From: Klenkia sp.
Lineage (GTDB): Bacteria > Actinomycetota > Actinomycetes > Mycobacteriales > Geodermatophilaceae
DNA length: 11,229 nt
Reading direction: 5' to 3'
Assembly: GCA_025966215.1 (NCBI GenBank)
Contig: JAOPVM010000084.1
Location: 1-11,229 of the forward strand
Shown here piece by piece: positions 1 through 6,053 of the stretch. The position numbers and the translations under genes were made by a program. Within the stretch, counting starts at the first letter, position 1. Each line of letters starts with the position of its first letter. The notes beneath the pieces are model-generated. The model had not been told where the DNA came from. It saw only the letters and a list, made by a program, of their open reading frames with translations, and ran no database searches.

Positions 1-782
1 AGGCCGTGCGCTCGCGGACCGAGCCGCTGGACGTCAAGGCGATCCTCGCCCAGATGCTGCAGATGGGCGACGAGGGGCACAACCGCAACCGGGCCGGCTC
101 GCTGATGACCCTGCGCGACCTGTCCCCGGCGATCGTCGAGGTGGACGCCCCGTCGGCCGACATCGCCGCGGTGCTGAAGTTCATCGGCGGCAACGAGCAC
201 TTCTTCCTCAACCTGGGCATGCCCACGGCCAAGCTCGCGATGGACGCCGCCCGCGACGTCCCCGGCTCCACGCTGGTCACCGTGCTCGCCCGCAACGGCA
301 CCGAGTTCGGCGTGCAGACCGCCGGCACCGGCGACCGCTGGTTCACCGCCCCGGCCAACACCCCGGTCGGGCTGTTCCTCGGCGACTACGGCCCGGACGA
401 CGCCAACCCCGACATCGGCGACTCCGCGATCATGGAGACCTACGGCGTCGGTGGGTTCTGCATGGCCGCGGCCCCGGCGATCGTCCGCTTCGTCGGCGGC
501 ACCGTGCCCGACGCGCTGGCCACCACCGAGCGGATGTACCAGATCACGATGACCGAGAACCCGGCGATGCAGGTGCCGGTGCTCGGTTTCCGCGGCGCCC
601 CGACCGGCATCGACGTCGTCTCGGTCGCCCGTACCGGTTGGCTGCCGCAGATCAACACCGGCATGGCCGGGCGGGTCGCCGGCACCGGCCAGGTCGGCGC
701 CGGCCTGGTCCAGCCCCCCGCCGCCTGCTTCGAGCAGGCGGTCGCCGCGCTGGCCGAGGAGTCCCGCACCGCCCTCGCCTGA
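1..782 (+). CDS. allG: Oxamate carbamoyltransferase subunit AllG-like (DUF1116/YlbE family), 5'-truncated by window edge
   Basis: The reading frame is open from the left edge (first full codon at 3) to TGA at 780-782, giving about 259 residues. Family members are about 420-470 residues, so this is the C-terminal 55-60% and the GTG at 6 is unlikely to be the real start. The sequence follows E. coli YlbE/AllG closely as I remember it: MGDE-x-H-x-RN near the start, the FFLNL segment, then RWFTAPANTP, the ANPDIGDSAI block, a GxGG turn, INTG and the final ACFEQA. In E. coli, AllF (FdrA), AllG and AllH form the transcarbamylase that phosphorolyses oxalurate to oxamate and carbamoyl phosphate in allantoin fermentation, and AllK (carbamate kinase) makes ATP. 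A carbamate kinase lies about 5 kb away here. The partner subunits are not visible and could lie upstream. Family is certain, but substrate is unknown and may be a related ureido-acid. Confidence 0.88.
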   Translation, partial: AVRSRTEPLDVKAILAQMLQMGDEGHNRNRAGSLMTLRDLSPAIVEVDAPSADIAAVLKFIGGNEHFFLNLGMPTAKLAMDAARDVPGSTLVTVLARNGTEFGVQTAGTGDRWFTAPANTPVGLFLGDYGPDDANPDIGDSAIMETYGVGGFCMAAAPAIVRFVGGTVPDALATTERMYQITMTENPAMQVPVLGFRGAPTGIDVVSVARTGWLPQINTGMAGRVAGTGQVGAGLVQPPAACFEQAVAALAEESRTALA

Positions 783-795
783 CACCCCTGACACC

Positions 796-842
796 GGGCG
801 CTCCGCACCCCCTCTCGGTCGCTGAGGGGGTGCGGAGCGTCC
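796..842. terminator. Bidirectional intrinsic terminator between convergent allG and SDR operon
   Basis: A perfect 16-bp stem joins 799-814 (CGCTCCGCACCCCCTC) to 824-839 around a 9-nt loop at 815-823. With one mismatch the pairing extends to 796-842. It starts 13 bases after the allG stop and ends 20 bases before the SDR stop on the other strand, so it serves both convergent genes. No strong T-tract follows on either strand, as is usual for actinobacterial hairpin terminators. Confidence 0.85.
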
Positions 843-861
843 TTCGCCGCGGGGGCGGACG

Positions 862-1677
862 TCAGCGGATCAGCGTCCCCAGGTCCACCGGCAGCTGGAT
901 CCCGGTCACGTGCCGGGCCTCGTCGCTGGCCAGGAACGCGACGGCGTTCGCGATGTCCTCGGGCTGGGAGAACTGGTCGGGCAGCGCCTGCATGAAGATC
1001 GGCGCCAGGGTCTGTGCGTTGGCCGCGATCAGCGGGCCCAGGTCGTCCACGGTCATCCCGGTCGCGACCCCGTGCGGGTGCACGGTGTTGACCCGGATCG
1101 AGTGCTGGGCCAGCTCGTTGGCCAGCGACTTCGCGTACCCGACGACCCCGTGCTTGGTGGCGGCGTAGGCCGAGAGGAACGGCAGCCCGCGCAGCCCGGC
1201 CACCGAGCTGGTGATCACGATCGAGCCCCCGGTGCCCTGCTCGAGCAGCGTGGGGATCGTGGCCTTGGCGGTGTGGAAGACCCCGGTCAGGTTGACCGCG
1301 ACCGTCTCCTCCCACTGCTCGAGGGTGATCTCCCAGCTGTTCCCGGCCGAGCAGATGCCGGCGTTGGCGACGACGACGTCCAGCCGCCCGAGCTCGGCGA
1401 CGCCCTCGGTCACCGCGGCCTGGACGGCGGCGAAGTCCCGGACGTCGGCCTGCCGGGCCACGATCCGGCGGTCCAACGCCTCGACCTGGCGGACGGTCTC
1501 GGCGAGGTCCTCGGGGGTCGAGCCGGCGTAGTGCGTGGTGGCCGGCTGGGCGCAGACGTCGATGGCGATGACGTCGGCGCCCTCGCTGGCCAGCCGGACG
1601 CAGTGCGCCCGGCCCTGGCCGCGGGCGGCACCGGTGACGAAGGCGACCTTGCCCTCGAACCGCCGTGCGGTGCTCAC
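862..1677 (-). CDS. SDR family oxidoreductase, mycofactocin-coupled type (downstream gene of pair)
   Basis: This is a 271-residue classical short-chain dehydrogenase. Visible motifs are the Rossmann glycine motif TGAARGQG (residues 15-22), an acidic D40 after the second strand that favours NAD(H), NAG at 105-107, catalytic S158 and the Y171-x-x-x-K175 pair. The N-terminal ARGQGR-H signature with the longer loop between the second strand and its helix is typical of the mycofactocin-coupled SDR subfamily (TIGR03971). Those enzymes hold NAD tightly and pass electrons to the peptide cofactor mycofactocin. The GTG start at 1677 is chosen because it overlaps the TGA of the upstream SDR by four bases (GTGA), implying translational coupling. 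It also gives the usual short N-terminus before the first strand. The open frame continues further upstream, but that part is a shadow of the other SDR. Substrate, probably an alcohol, is unknown. Confidence 0.9.
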   Translation of the reverse strand: MSTARRFEGKVAFVTGAARGQGRAHCVRLASEGADVIAIDVCAQPATTHYAGSTPEDLAETVRQVEALDRRIVARQADVRDFAAVQAAVTEGVAELGRLDVVVANAGICSAGNSWEITLEQWEETVAVNLTGVFHTAKATIPTLLEQGTGGSIVITSSVAGLRGLPFLSAYAATKHGVVGYAKSLANELAQHSIRVNTVHPHGVATGMTVDDLGPLIAANAQTLAPIFMQALPDQFSQPEDIANAVAFLASDEARHVTGIQLPVDLGTLIR

Positions 1678-2540
1678 CCCGGGGCCCCGGAGGTGGTCGT
1701 GGCCAGCAGGGCGCCGGCATCGACCTTGAGCTGCAGGCCGGTGACGTAGCGGGCCTCGTCGGAGGCCAGGAACAGGACGGCGTTGCTGATGTCGACGGCG
1801 TCCACGAAGGGGATGGGCATCGGCTGCATGGCCGGGAAGGCGAGCATGGCGTCCTCCCGGGTCGGGTTCTCCAGGTCGGGGCGGAAGACCTTGTACATCG
1901 GCTCGCTCTGCAGCATCGGGGTGTCGACGTTGGTGGGGTGCACCGCGTTGACCCGGATGGACTGCGGGGCCAGCTGCTTGGCCAGCTCGTGCACGAACCG
2001 GGCCACGTTCTGCTTGGCGTAGCTGTAGCCGGACCCGCCGGGGCCGTTCTGCGGGTTGTCGGTGCCGCCGGACAGCAGCCCGGCGACCGAGCCGGTGCAG
2101 ACGATCGAGGCCCCCGCGCCCAGGTGCGGCAGGGCGACCTCGACGGCGTTCAGCACCCCGGTCAGGTTCACCGCGACGACGTCGAACCAGCCCTGCAGGG
2201 GCACGTCGGCGCCCAGCGGGCAGATCCCGGCGTTGGCGACGACGACGTCGAGGTGCCCCAGCTCGGCGACCCCGGCCTCGAGAGCGGCGGCCAGCTGCCC
2301 CTTGTCCCGGACGTCGGCGACCGTCGTGACCACCCGGCGGTCCAGGGCCTCGATCTGGCGGGCCGTCTCGGCGAGGTCGGCCTCGGTGGCCAGCGGGTAG
2401 TGGTTGGAGGCGATGTCCGCGCAGACGTCGACGGCGATCACGTCGGCGCCCTCCTGGGCCAGCCGCAGCGCGTGGCTGCGTCCCTGACCGCGTGCGGCCC
2501 CTGTCACGAACGCGACCTTGCCGGTCATCCGACCTGCCAC
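1674..2540 (-). CDS. SDR family oxidoreductase, mycofactocin-coupled type (promoter-proximal gene of pair)
   Basis: This is a 288-residue short-chain dehydrogenase, clearly paralogous to the gene it overlaps. It has TGAARGQG at residues 13-20, D38, NAG at 103-105, S151, and Y172-x-x-x-K176 within YSYAK. Between S151 and Y172 it carries a glycine- and asparagine-rich insertion absent from its neighbour, so the two enzymes probably take different substrates. The start is GTG 2540, with GGAGG at 2551-2547 spaced six bases away. ATG 2528 (four codons in) has no comparable ribosome site. It is first in a two-gene minus-strand operon, divergent from a TetR-type regulator, with a palindromic operator-like site just upstream. 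The subfamily depends on mycofactocin where studied. No mycofactocin biosynthesis gene is in this window, so that link is inferred from subfamily features. Confidence 0.9.
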   Translation of the reverse strand: MAGRMTGKVAFVTGAARGQGRSHALRLAQEGADVIAVDVCADIASNHYPLATEADLAETARQIEALDRRVVTTVADVRDKGQLAAALEAGVAELGHLDVVVANAGICPLGADVPLQGWFDVVAVNLTGVLNAVEVALPHLGAGASIVCTGSVAGLLSGGTDNPQNGPGGSGYSYAKQNVARFVHELAKQLAPQSIRVNAVHPTNVDTPMLQSEPMYKVFRPDLENPTREDAMLAFPAMQPMPIPFVDAVDISNAVLFLASDEARYVTGLQLKVDAGALLATTTSGAPG

Positions 2541-2546
2541 AGCTGT

Positions 2547-2551
2547 CCTCC
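2547..2551 (-). promoter_or_regulatory. Ribosome binding site of first SDR gene
   Basis: Minus-strand GGAGG ends six bases before GTG 2540. It decides for this start over the in-frame ATG at 2528. Confidence 0.7.
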
Positions 2552-2561
2552 ACGTGAGTTG

Positions 2562-2578
2562 GTTGCACTGAGTGCACC
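2562..2578. promoter_or_regulatory. Palindromic operator between SDR operon and tetR
   Basis: TGCACT-G-AGTGCA at 2564-2576 is a perfect 13-base palindrome with a single central base. The outer G2562/C2578 also pair after one mismatch. It lies in the 81-base divergent intergenic region, 22-38 bases upstream of the SDR start and about 45 bases upstream of the regulator start. This is the typical location and form for a TetR-family operator that controls both directions. That the neighbouring regulator binds it is inference. Confidence 0.65.
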
Positions 2579-2608
2579 GTGATCGGGGTCACCGTAGCGC
2601 GCTCGGGC

Positions 2609-2614
2609 TAGCGT
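2609..2614 (+). promoter_or_regulatory. -10 element of tetR-type gene, leaderless arrangement
   Basis: TAGCGT fits the actinobacterial TANNNT -10 consensus and is followed by seven bases and then GTG 2622. Transcription would therefore start at or next to the start codon. No clear -35 hexamer is seen. Confidence 0.5.
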
Positions 2615-2621
2615 GGGAACC

Positions 2622-3212
2622 GTGTCCATCCCGGTCCGCGAGCAACAGCGCCGGGACAGCTGGTCGGCCCTGCAGGCCGCGGCCCTGGACCTGGTGGGCC
2701 GGTACGGGTTCACCGCCGTCACCGCGGACGACATCGCCACGGCTGCCGGGGTCTCCCGGCGCACCTTCTTCAACCACTTCCCGACCAAGGCCGCCGCGCT
2801 CTTCGACCCGCACCCCGACGACGCCGACCGGCTCACCGAGCTCCTCGCCGAGGTCGACACCACGCCCGGCCTCTGGGCGGCGTTGCGCGCCGTGTGCCTG
2901 GACTTCGTGGCCGGCTACGAGGCGGTGCTGCCGGTCCGCCGGCGGCTGGTCGCCGAGGACGCCGAGCTCGACGTCTACCACCGGACGGCCCACCGGCACG
3001 TCGGGTCCGCGGTCGAGGGCTGGACCGCCGCGCACCTGCCCGGTGACCCGCTGCGGGCCGCGCTCCTGGCCGAGGGGGTGGCCGCCGTCCTGATCACCGC
3101 GTTCCGCAGCTGGCAGCCCGACGACGACCCGGCGGTCTTCGCCGACCTCGTCGCCCGCGGCTTCGACGTCGTCGGCACCGGCCTGGCTCACCAGGAGTCG
3201 ACACCGCCGTGA
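2622..3212 (+). CDS. TetR/AcrR family transcriptional regulator
   Basis: This is a 196-residue one-component repressor. The N-terminal helix-turn-helix covers about residues 18-60: a helix ending in GRYGF, then VTADDIATAAGVSRRTFFNHF and a lysine-containing helix, the textbook TetR DNA-binding domain. The C-terminal ligand-binding half is helical and diverged, so the ligand cannot be predicted. I choose GTG 2622 over GTG 2613 because a TANNNT -10 box sits seven bases upstream, which fits leaderless initiation, whereas 2613 overlaps that box. The gene is divergent from the SDR operon across a perfect palindrome, so the SDR pair and the gene itself are the likely targets. The Fe(II) oxygenase starts 34 bases downstream on the same strand and may be co-transcribed. 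The DNA-binding domain resembles the regulators seen beside mycofactocin systems (MftR type), but assignment to that clade is not secure. Confidence 0.9.
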   Translation: MSIPVREQQRRDSWSALQAAALDLVGRYGFTAVTADDIATAAGVSRRTFFNHFPTKAAALFDPHPDDADRLTELLAEVDTTPGLWAALRAVCLDFVAGYEAVLPVRRRLVAEDAELDVYHRTAHRHVGSAVEGWTAAHLPGDPLRAALLAEGVAAVLITAFRSWQPDDDPAVFADLVARGFDVVGTGLAHQESTPP

Positions 3213-3216
3213 CACC

Positions 3217-3235
3217 GGCGCAACACGGCTGCGCC
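3217..3235 (+). repeat. Small inverted repeat between tetR and the oxygenase gene
   Basis: GGCGCA (3217-3222) and TGCGCC (3230-3235) form a 6-bp stem with a 7-base loop in the 34-base gap. It ends 11 bases before GTG 3247. It could be a weak attenuator or operator, or chance in GC-rich DNA. Confidence 0.3.
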
Positions 3236-3246
3236 AGCCTGGGCCG

Positions 3247-4281
3247 GTGACCTTCGAGGTGCCCGTCGTCGACATCTCCCCCTACGTCACCGGGGTCGGT
3301 GACCGGGCTGCCACCGCTGCGGCGATGGACGCCGCCTGCCGCTCCGTCGGGTTCGTGCAGGTGGTCGGGCACGGCGTCCCGGAGACGGCGGCCGAGGCGC
3401 TGGCCGCCGCGATGGACGCCTTCTTCGGTCAGCCGGCCGAGGCGAAGCTCGCCGTCCGCACCCCGCCGGAGGTCAACCGCGGTTACAGCCCGCCGAAGAG
3501 CGAGTCGCTGTCGCTGTCCCTGGGCGTGGAGTCCGCGGCCCGGATGAACGACTTCTTCCAGGCGTTCAACGTCGGCGCCTCGCAGGCCACCTACCCCGAC
3601 GTCCCCGACCTGCCGTTGCCGGACTACGCGCCCAACACCTGGCCGGACGTCGAGGGCTTCCAGGACGCCGTGGACACCTGGTTCGCCGAGGCCGCGCGGG
3701 TGGCCCGCACCCTCACCCGGGTCTTCGCCGACGCCCTGGACCTGCCGCCGGACTTCTTCGACCGCATGACCGGGCACTCCCTGGACGTGCTGCGGATGAA
3801 CGACTACGCCCTCCCGCCGGGCACCGTGGACCTCGACGGCGAGCTCACCGGGATGGGCGAGCACACCGACTACGGGATCGTGACCGTGCTCTGGGCCGAC
3901 CAGGTGCCCGGCCTGCAGGTGCTGTCCGCCGACGGCGGCTGGCACGACGTCTCCCCGGTCGACGGCGCGCTGCTGGTCAACCTGGGCGACGTCACCGCCC
4001 GGCTCACCAACGAGCGTTGGTCCTCGACCCTGCACCGGGTCAAGCCGCCGGTCGTCGACGGCACCATCCGGCGCCGCCGGTCGGCCGCGTTCTTCCACGA
4101 CGGGGACGTCGACGCCGTCATCTCGGTGCTGCCGTCGTGCGTGGCCCCCGGGGAGGAGCCGAGGTACCAGCCGGTCACCGTCGGCGAGCACGTGGCCGCG
4201 AAGCTGCGCGGCTCCCGGGCCGGCGTGGTCAACACCGCCGCCGGGCGGGAGGCCGCCCGGGTGCTCGCCGCCCGCACCTGA
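3247..4281 (+). CDS. Isopenicillin N synthase-like Fe(II)/2-oxoglutarate-dependent oxygenase
   Basis: This is a 344-residue member of the DIOX/IPNS-like oxygenase family. The N-terminal DIOX_N region (residues about 5-120) starts with PVVDISPY and contains GFVQVVGHGV. The C-terminal double-stranded beta-helix holds the metal triad H206-x-D208 (GEHTDYG) and H263 (STLHRV). R277-x-S279 is the expected anchor for 2-oxoglutarate. All key residues are present, so it should be active. The family hydroxylates, desaturates or cyclises small molecules using O2 and 2-oxoglutarate. Members include plant hormone oxygenases, IPNS, and fungal thymine-7-hydroxylase, which acts on a pyrimidine base. Nothing here fixes the substrate. 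The start is GTG 3247, which places the PVVDI motif at the usual distance from the N-terminus. No clear ribosome site precedes it. It may be co-transcribed with the TetR gene 34 bases upstream. Confidence 0.9.
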   Translation: MTFEVPVVDISPYVTGVGDRAATAAAMDAACRSVGFVQVVGHGVPETAAEALAAAMDAFFGQPAEAKLAVRTPPEVNRGYSPPKSESLSLSLGVESAARMNDFFQAFNVGASQATYPDVPDLPLPDYAPNTWPDVEGFQDAVDTWFAEAARVARTLTRVFADALDLPPDFFDRMTGHSLDVLRMNDYALPPGTVDLDGELTGMGEHTDYGIVTVLWADQVPGLQVLSADGGWHDVSPVDGALLVNLGDVTARLTNERWSSTLHRVKPPVVDGTIRRRRSAAFFHDGDVDAVISVLPSCVAPGEEPRYQPVTVGEHVAAKLRGSRAGVVNTAAGREAARVLAART

Positions 4282-4334
4282 GGGAATCCCCGGACGGCAC
4301 CGTGTCTTGGCCCAGGTGACCACCCCGACCACCT

Positions 4335-4339
4335 GGAGG
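4335..4339 (+). promoter_or_regulatory. Ribosome binding site of ohr-like gene
   Basis: GGAGG with a five-base spacer to GTG 4345 supports that start. Confidence 0.7.
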
Positions 4340-4344
4340 CCACC

Positions 4345-4770
4345 GTGCCCGTCGTCTACACCGCCATCGCCACCGCGACCGGGGAGGGCCGCAACGGCCA
4401 CGCCCGGTCCTCCGACGGCCTCCTCGACGTCGACCTGGCCACCCCGGCGGAGATGGGTGGCGCCGGCGGGGCGACGAACCCCGAGCAGCTGTTCGCCGCC
4501 GGGTACGCGGCCTGCTTCCACTCCGCGCTGAAGGTCGTGGCCACGCGTGCGGGCACCACGCTGGCCGATTCCGCGGTCACCGCCGAGGTCGGCATCGGGC
4601 CGAACGACGCCGGCGGGTTCGGTCTGGAGGTGGTGTTGCACGTGGAACTGGGCGGGGGCCTGGACCAGGCGGCTGCCGAGGCGCTCGTCGAGGCGGCCCA
4701 CCAGGTGTGCCCGTACTCCCATGCGACCCGCGGGAACATCCCGGTCACCCTGGAGACCACGGTCGCGTGA
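4345..4770 (+). CDS. ohr: Ohr family organic hydroperoxide reductase (OsmC/Ohr superfamily)
   Basis: This is a 141-residue, full-length thiol peroxidase of the Ohr subgroup. It reduces organic and fatty-acid hydroperoxides in the cytosol, using a peroxidatic and a resolving cysteine recycled by lipoylated proteins. The peroxidatic Cys57 sits in GYAACFHSAL and the resolving Cys122 in VCPYSHATRGN, both Ohr signatures. R16 in the N-terminal segment and E48 (NPEQLF) match the arginine and glutamate that activate the cysteine. The start GTG 4345 has GGAGG five bases upstream. It follows the oxygenase by 63 bases on the same strand and ends at a strong terminator shared with the convergent barbiturase operon. 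No OhrR-type MarR regulator is present in the window, so peroxide-responsive control would have to come from elsewhere. Confidence 0.93.
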   Translation: MPVVYTAIATATGEGRNGHARSSDGLLDVDLATPAEMGGAGGATNPEQLFAAGYAACFHSALKVVATRAGTTLADSAVTAEVGIGPNDAGGFGLEVVLHVELGGGLDQAAAEALVEAAHQVCPYSHATRGNIPVTLETTVA

Positions 4771-4886
4771 TCGGCGACGTCGTGGTCGGCCGGGTCCAGG
4801 ACTCCGCCGCCGAGCCCAGCCGGATCAGGGACGAGCTCGTCGGCGTGCTGTGCGCCGAGACCGCCCGCGTCCGGTTCGACGCCTGA
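4767..4886 (+). CDS. Possible small ORF (39 aa), unknown
   Basis: A 39-codon frame starts at GTG 4767, which overlaps the ohr TGA as GTGA, and ends at TGA 4884-4886, six bases before the terminator stem. The peptide has no membrane segment, contains one cysteine (residue 29) and resembles no family I recognise. In favour are the coupled start and its fit up to the terminator. Against are its length and the ease with which open frames arise in such GC-rich DNA. It could be a degraded remnant of a longer gene. Confidence 0.25.
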   Translation: MIGDVVVGRVQDSAAEPSRIRDELVGVLCAETARVRFDA

Positions 4887-4891
4887 ACGCA

Positions 4892-4929
4892 CGAACGGCC
4901 CGCACCCCCGGTGGGGTGCGGGCCGTTCG
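4892..4929. terminator. Bidirectional terminator between ohr and barbiturase operon
   Basis: A perfect 17-bp stem (4892-4908 with 4913-4929) is closed by the 4-base loop CGGT. It lies between the convergent ohr (+) and ring-opening amidohydrolase (-) genes and ends nine bases from the latter's stop codon. No T-tract follows. The core CCGCACCCC/GGGGTGCGG resembles the terminator at 796-842. Confidence 0.9.
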
Positions 4930-4937
4930 CGTCGTGG

Positions 4938-6041
4938 TCAGGCCTTGACGATGGCGGCGACGGGACCGCCGCCCGAGGGGCCCTGGTGCACGGCGGCGAC
5001 GGAGACGAACACCGCCGGGTCACCGGTCACCGAGGCGGCGACGCCGCCGACGGTGGCCTTGATCTGGCGGTGCCAGAAGACGTCGGAGTCATCCAGCATC
5101 GCGTTGCGCCGGCCGCGGACGTAGCCGGTCGGGTCGGCCTCGCAATTGAGGAAGACGTTGACCAGCTTGTCGCCGAGGTCGGAGGTGCGCGGCCGCTCGG
5201 GCAGCTCGAGGCCGGCCTCGCGGATGGCGTCCCAGATGCCGTCGGTGTCCAGGGCGTCCGTCATGACCGAGTGGCCGATCCGGTAGGCGCCACCGTGCCC
5301 GCGGGCGTTGCCGACGACGACGATCTGCGCCTGGTCGAGCTCCACGCCCGAGGAGCAGGAGGCGACGGCGGAGAACAGCGAGAAGTCCCGCATGACCTGC
5401 TTCTGCTCGGGCAGCTCGATCTCGCCCAGGGCCAGGGCGATGCCCAGCGCCGTCGTCCCGTTGGAGAGGTCCATCGAGCCGTGCGGCTCGTCGTAGTAGG
5501 TCTCCTGGCCCCGCGACTTGGCCTCGCGGATCGTCTCGATGGTCAGCAGCGGGGTCTTGGTCTGCACGTAGTGCACGTCGGCGGGGTCGGTGATCCCGGC
5601 CTCGGCCATCGCGCGCCGCACGCCCTCGGCGACCTTCTCGACCATGGTGATCCGGCCGATGTCCTCGGGCAGCAGCACCTCGCTCATCGCGAAGCCCACG
5701 GTCAGCCGGGGCTCGTCGGTCTTCTCGACCGAGTCCTCGGGCAGCGTGGCGAAGATCGTGGCGTGCGGGCTGATGACCCCGTCGGTGCCGCCGGACCAGA
5801 CGATCGGGATCTGCTTGACCTCGGCCTCGCTGCGGGTGCCCTTGGCCATCAGCACCTCGCGGAAGGCCCGGTCGGCGATGATCCGGGTGTAGTCGTTGAC
5901 CCCGCCGTTGCCCTCGGTCTTGCCGATGACGGCGACGACGCGGTCGGCGTCCATGACGCCGGAGTCGATGAGCTTGGCCAGCTCGGAGGCGTCACTGACG
6001 TTGTGCAGCGGGACCTTGCGGACCTCGATCGGTGCGGGCAC
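4938..6041 (-). CDS. Ring-opening amidohydrolase: barbiturase (or cyanuric acid hydrolase)
   Basis: This is a 367-residue, full-length member of the barbiturase/AtzD family, whose fold has three similar domains each giving a Lys-Ser pair. Likely pairs are K41 ([11 protein letters not shown]) with S83 (VWSGGTDG), K162 ([10 protein letters not shown]) with S230/S231 (SCSSGVEL), and K328 (RQIKATVGG) with S356 ([11 protein letters not shown]). The [12 protein letters not shown] block is also typical. The reaction opens barbiturate to ureidomalonate, as in oxidative pyrimidine catabolism, or cyanurate to carboxybiuret. Details such as the TKTPLLT and CSSGVELD segments match my memory of actinobacterial barbiturase better than AtzD/TrzD, so barbiturase is preferred. 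GTG 6041 is the start, with AAGGAG six bases upstream. The gene lies 12 bases after carbamate kinase, in one operon, which suggests that ring nitrogen ends up as carbamoyl phosphate. Confidence 0.88.
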   Translation of the reverse strand: MPAPIEVRKVPLHNVSDASELAKLIDSGVMDADRVVAVIGKTEGNGGVNDYTRIIADRAFREVLMAKGTRSEAEVKQIPIVWSGGTDGVISPHATIFATLPEDSVEKTDEPRLTVGFAMSEVLLPEDIGRITMVEKVAEGVRRAMAEAGITDPADVHYVQTKTPLLTIETIREAKSRGQETYYDEPHGSMDLSNGTTALGIALALGEIELPEQKQVMRDFSLFSAVASCSSGVELDQAQIVVVGNARGHGGAYRIGHSVMTDALDTDGIWDAIREAGLELPERPRTSDLGDKLVNVFLNCEADPTGYVRGRRNAMLDDSDVFWHRQIKATVGGVAASVTGDPAVFVSVAAVHQGPSGGGPVAAIVKA

Positions 6042-6047
6042 GGCGGG

Positions 6048-6053
6048 CTCCTT
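6048..6053 (-). promoter_or_regulatory. Ribosome binding site of barbiturase-like gene
   Basis: Minus-strand AAGGAG begins directly after the carbamate kinase TAG (6056-6054) and lies six bases before GTG 6041. This tight junction supports co-transcription. Confidence 0.75.

Noticed and set aside
862..2592. One 576-residue fused protein covering both SDR genes
   Set aside because: The N-terminal half is an out-of-frame reading of the upstream SDR. True coding switches frame at the GTGA overlap near 1674-1677.
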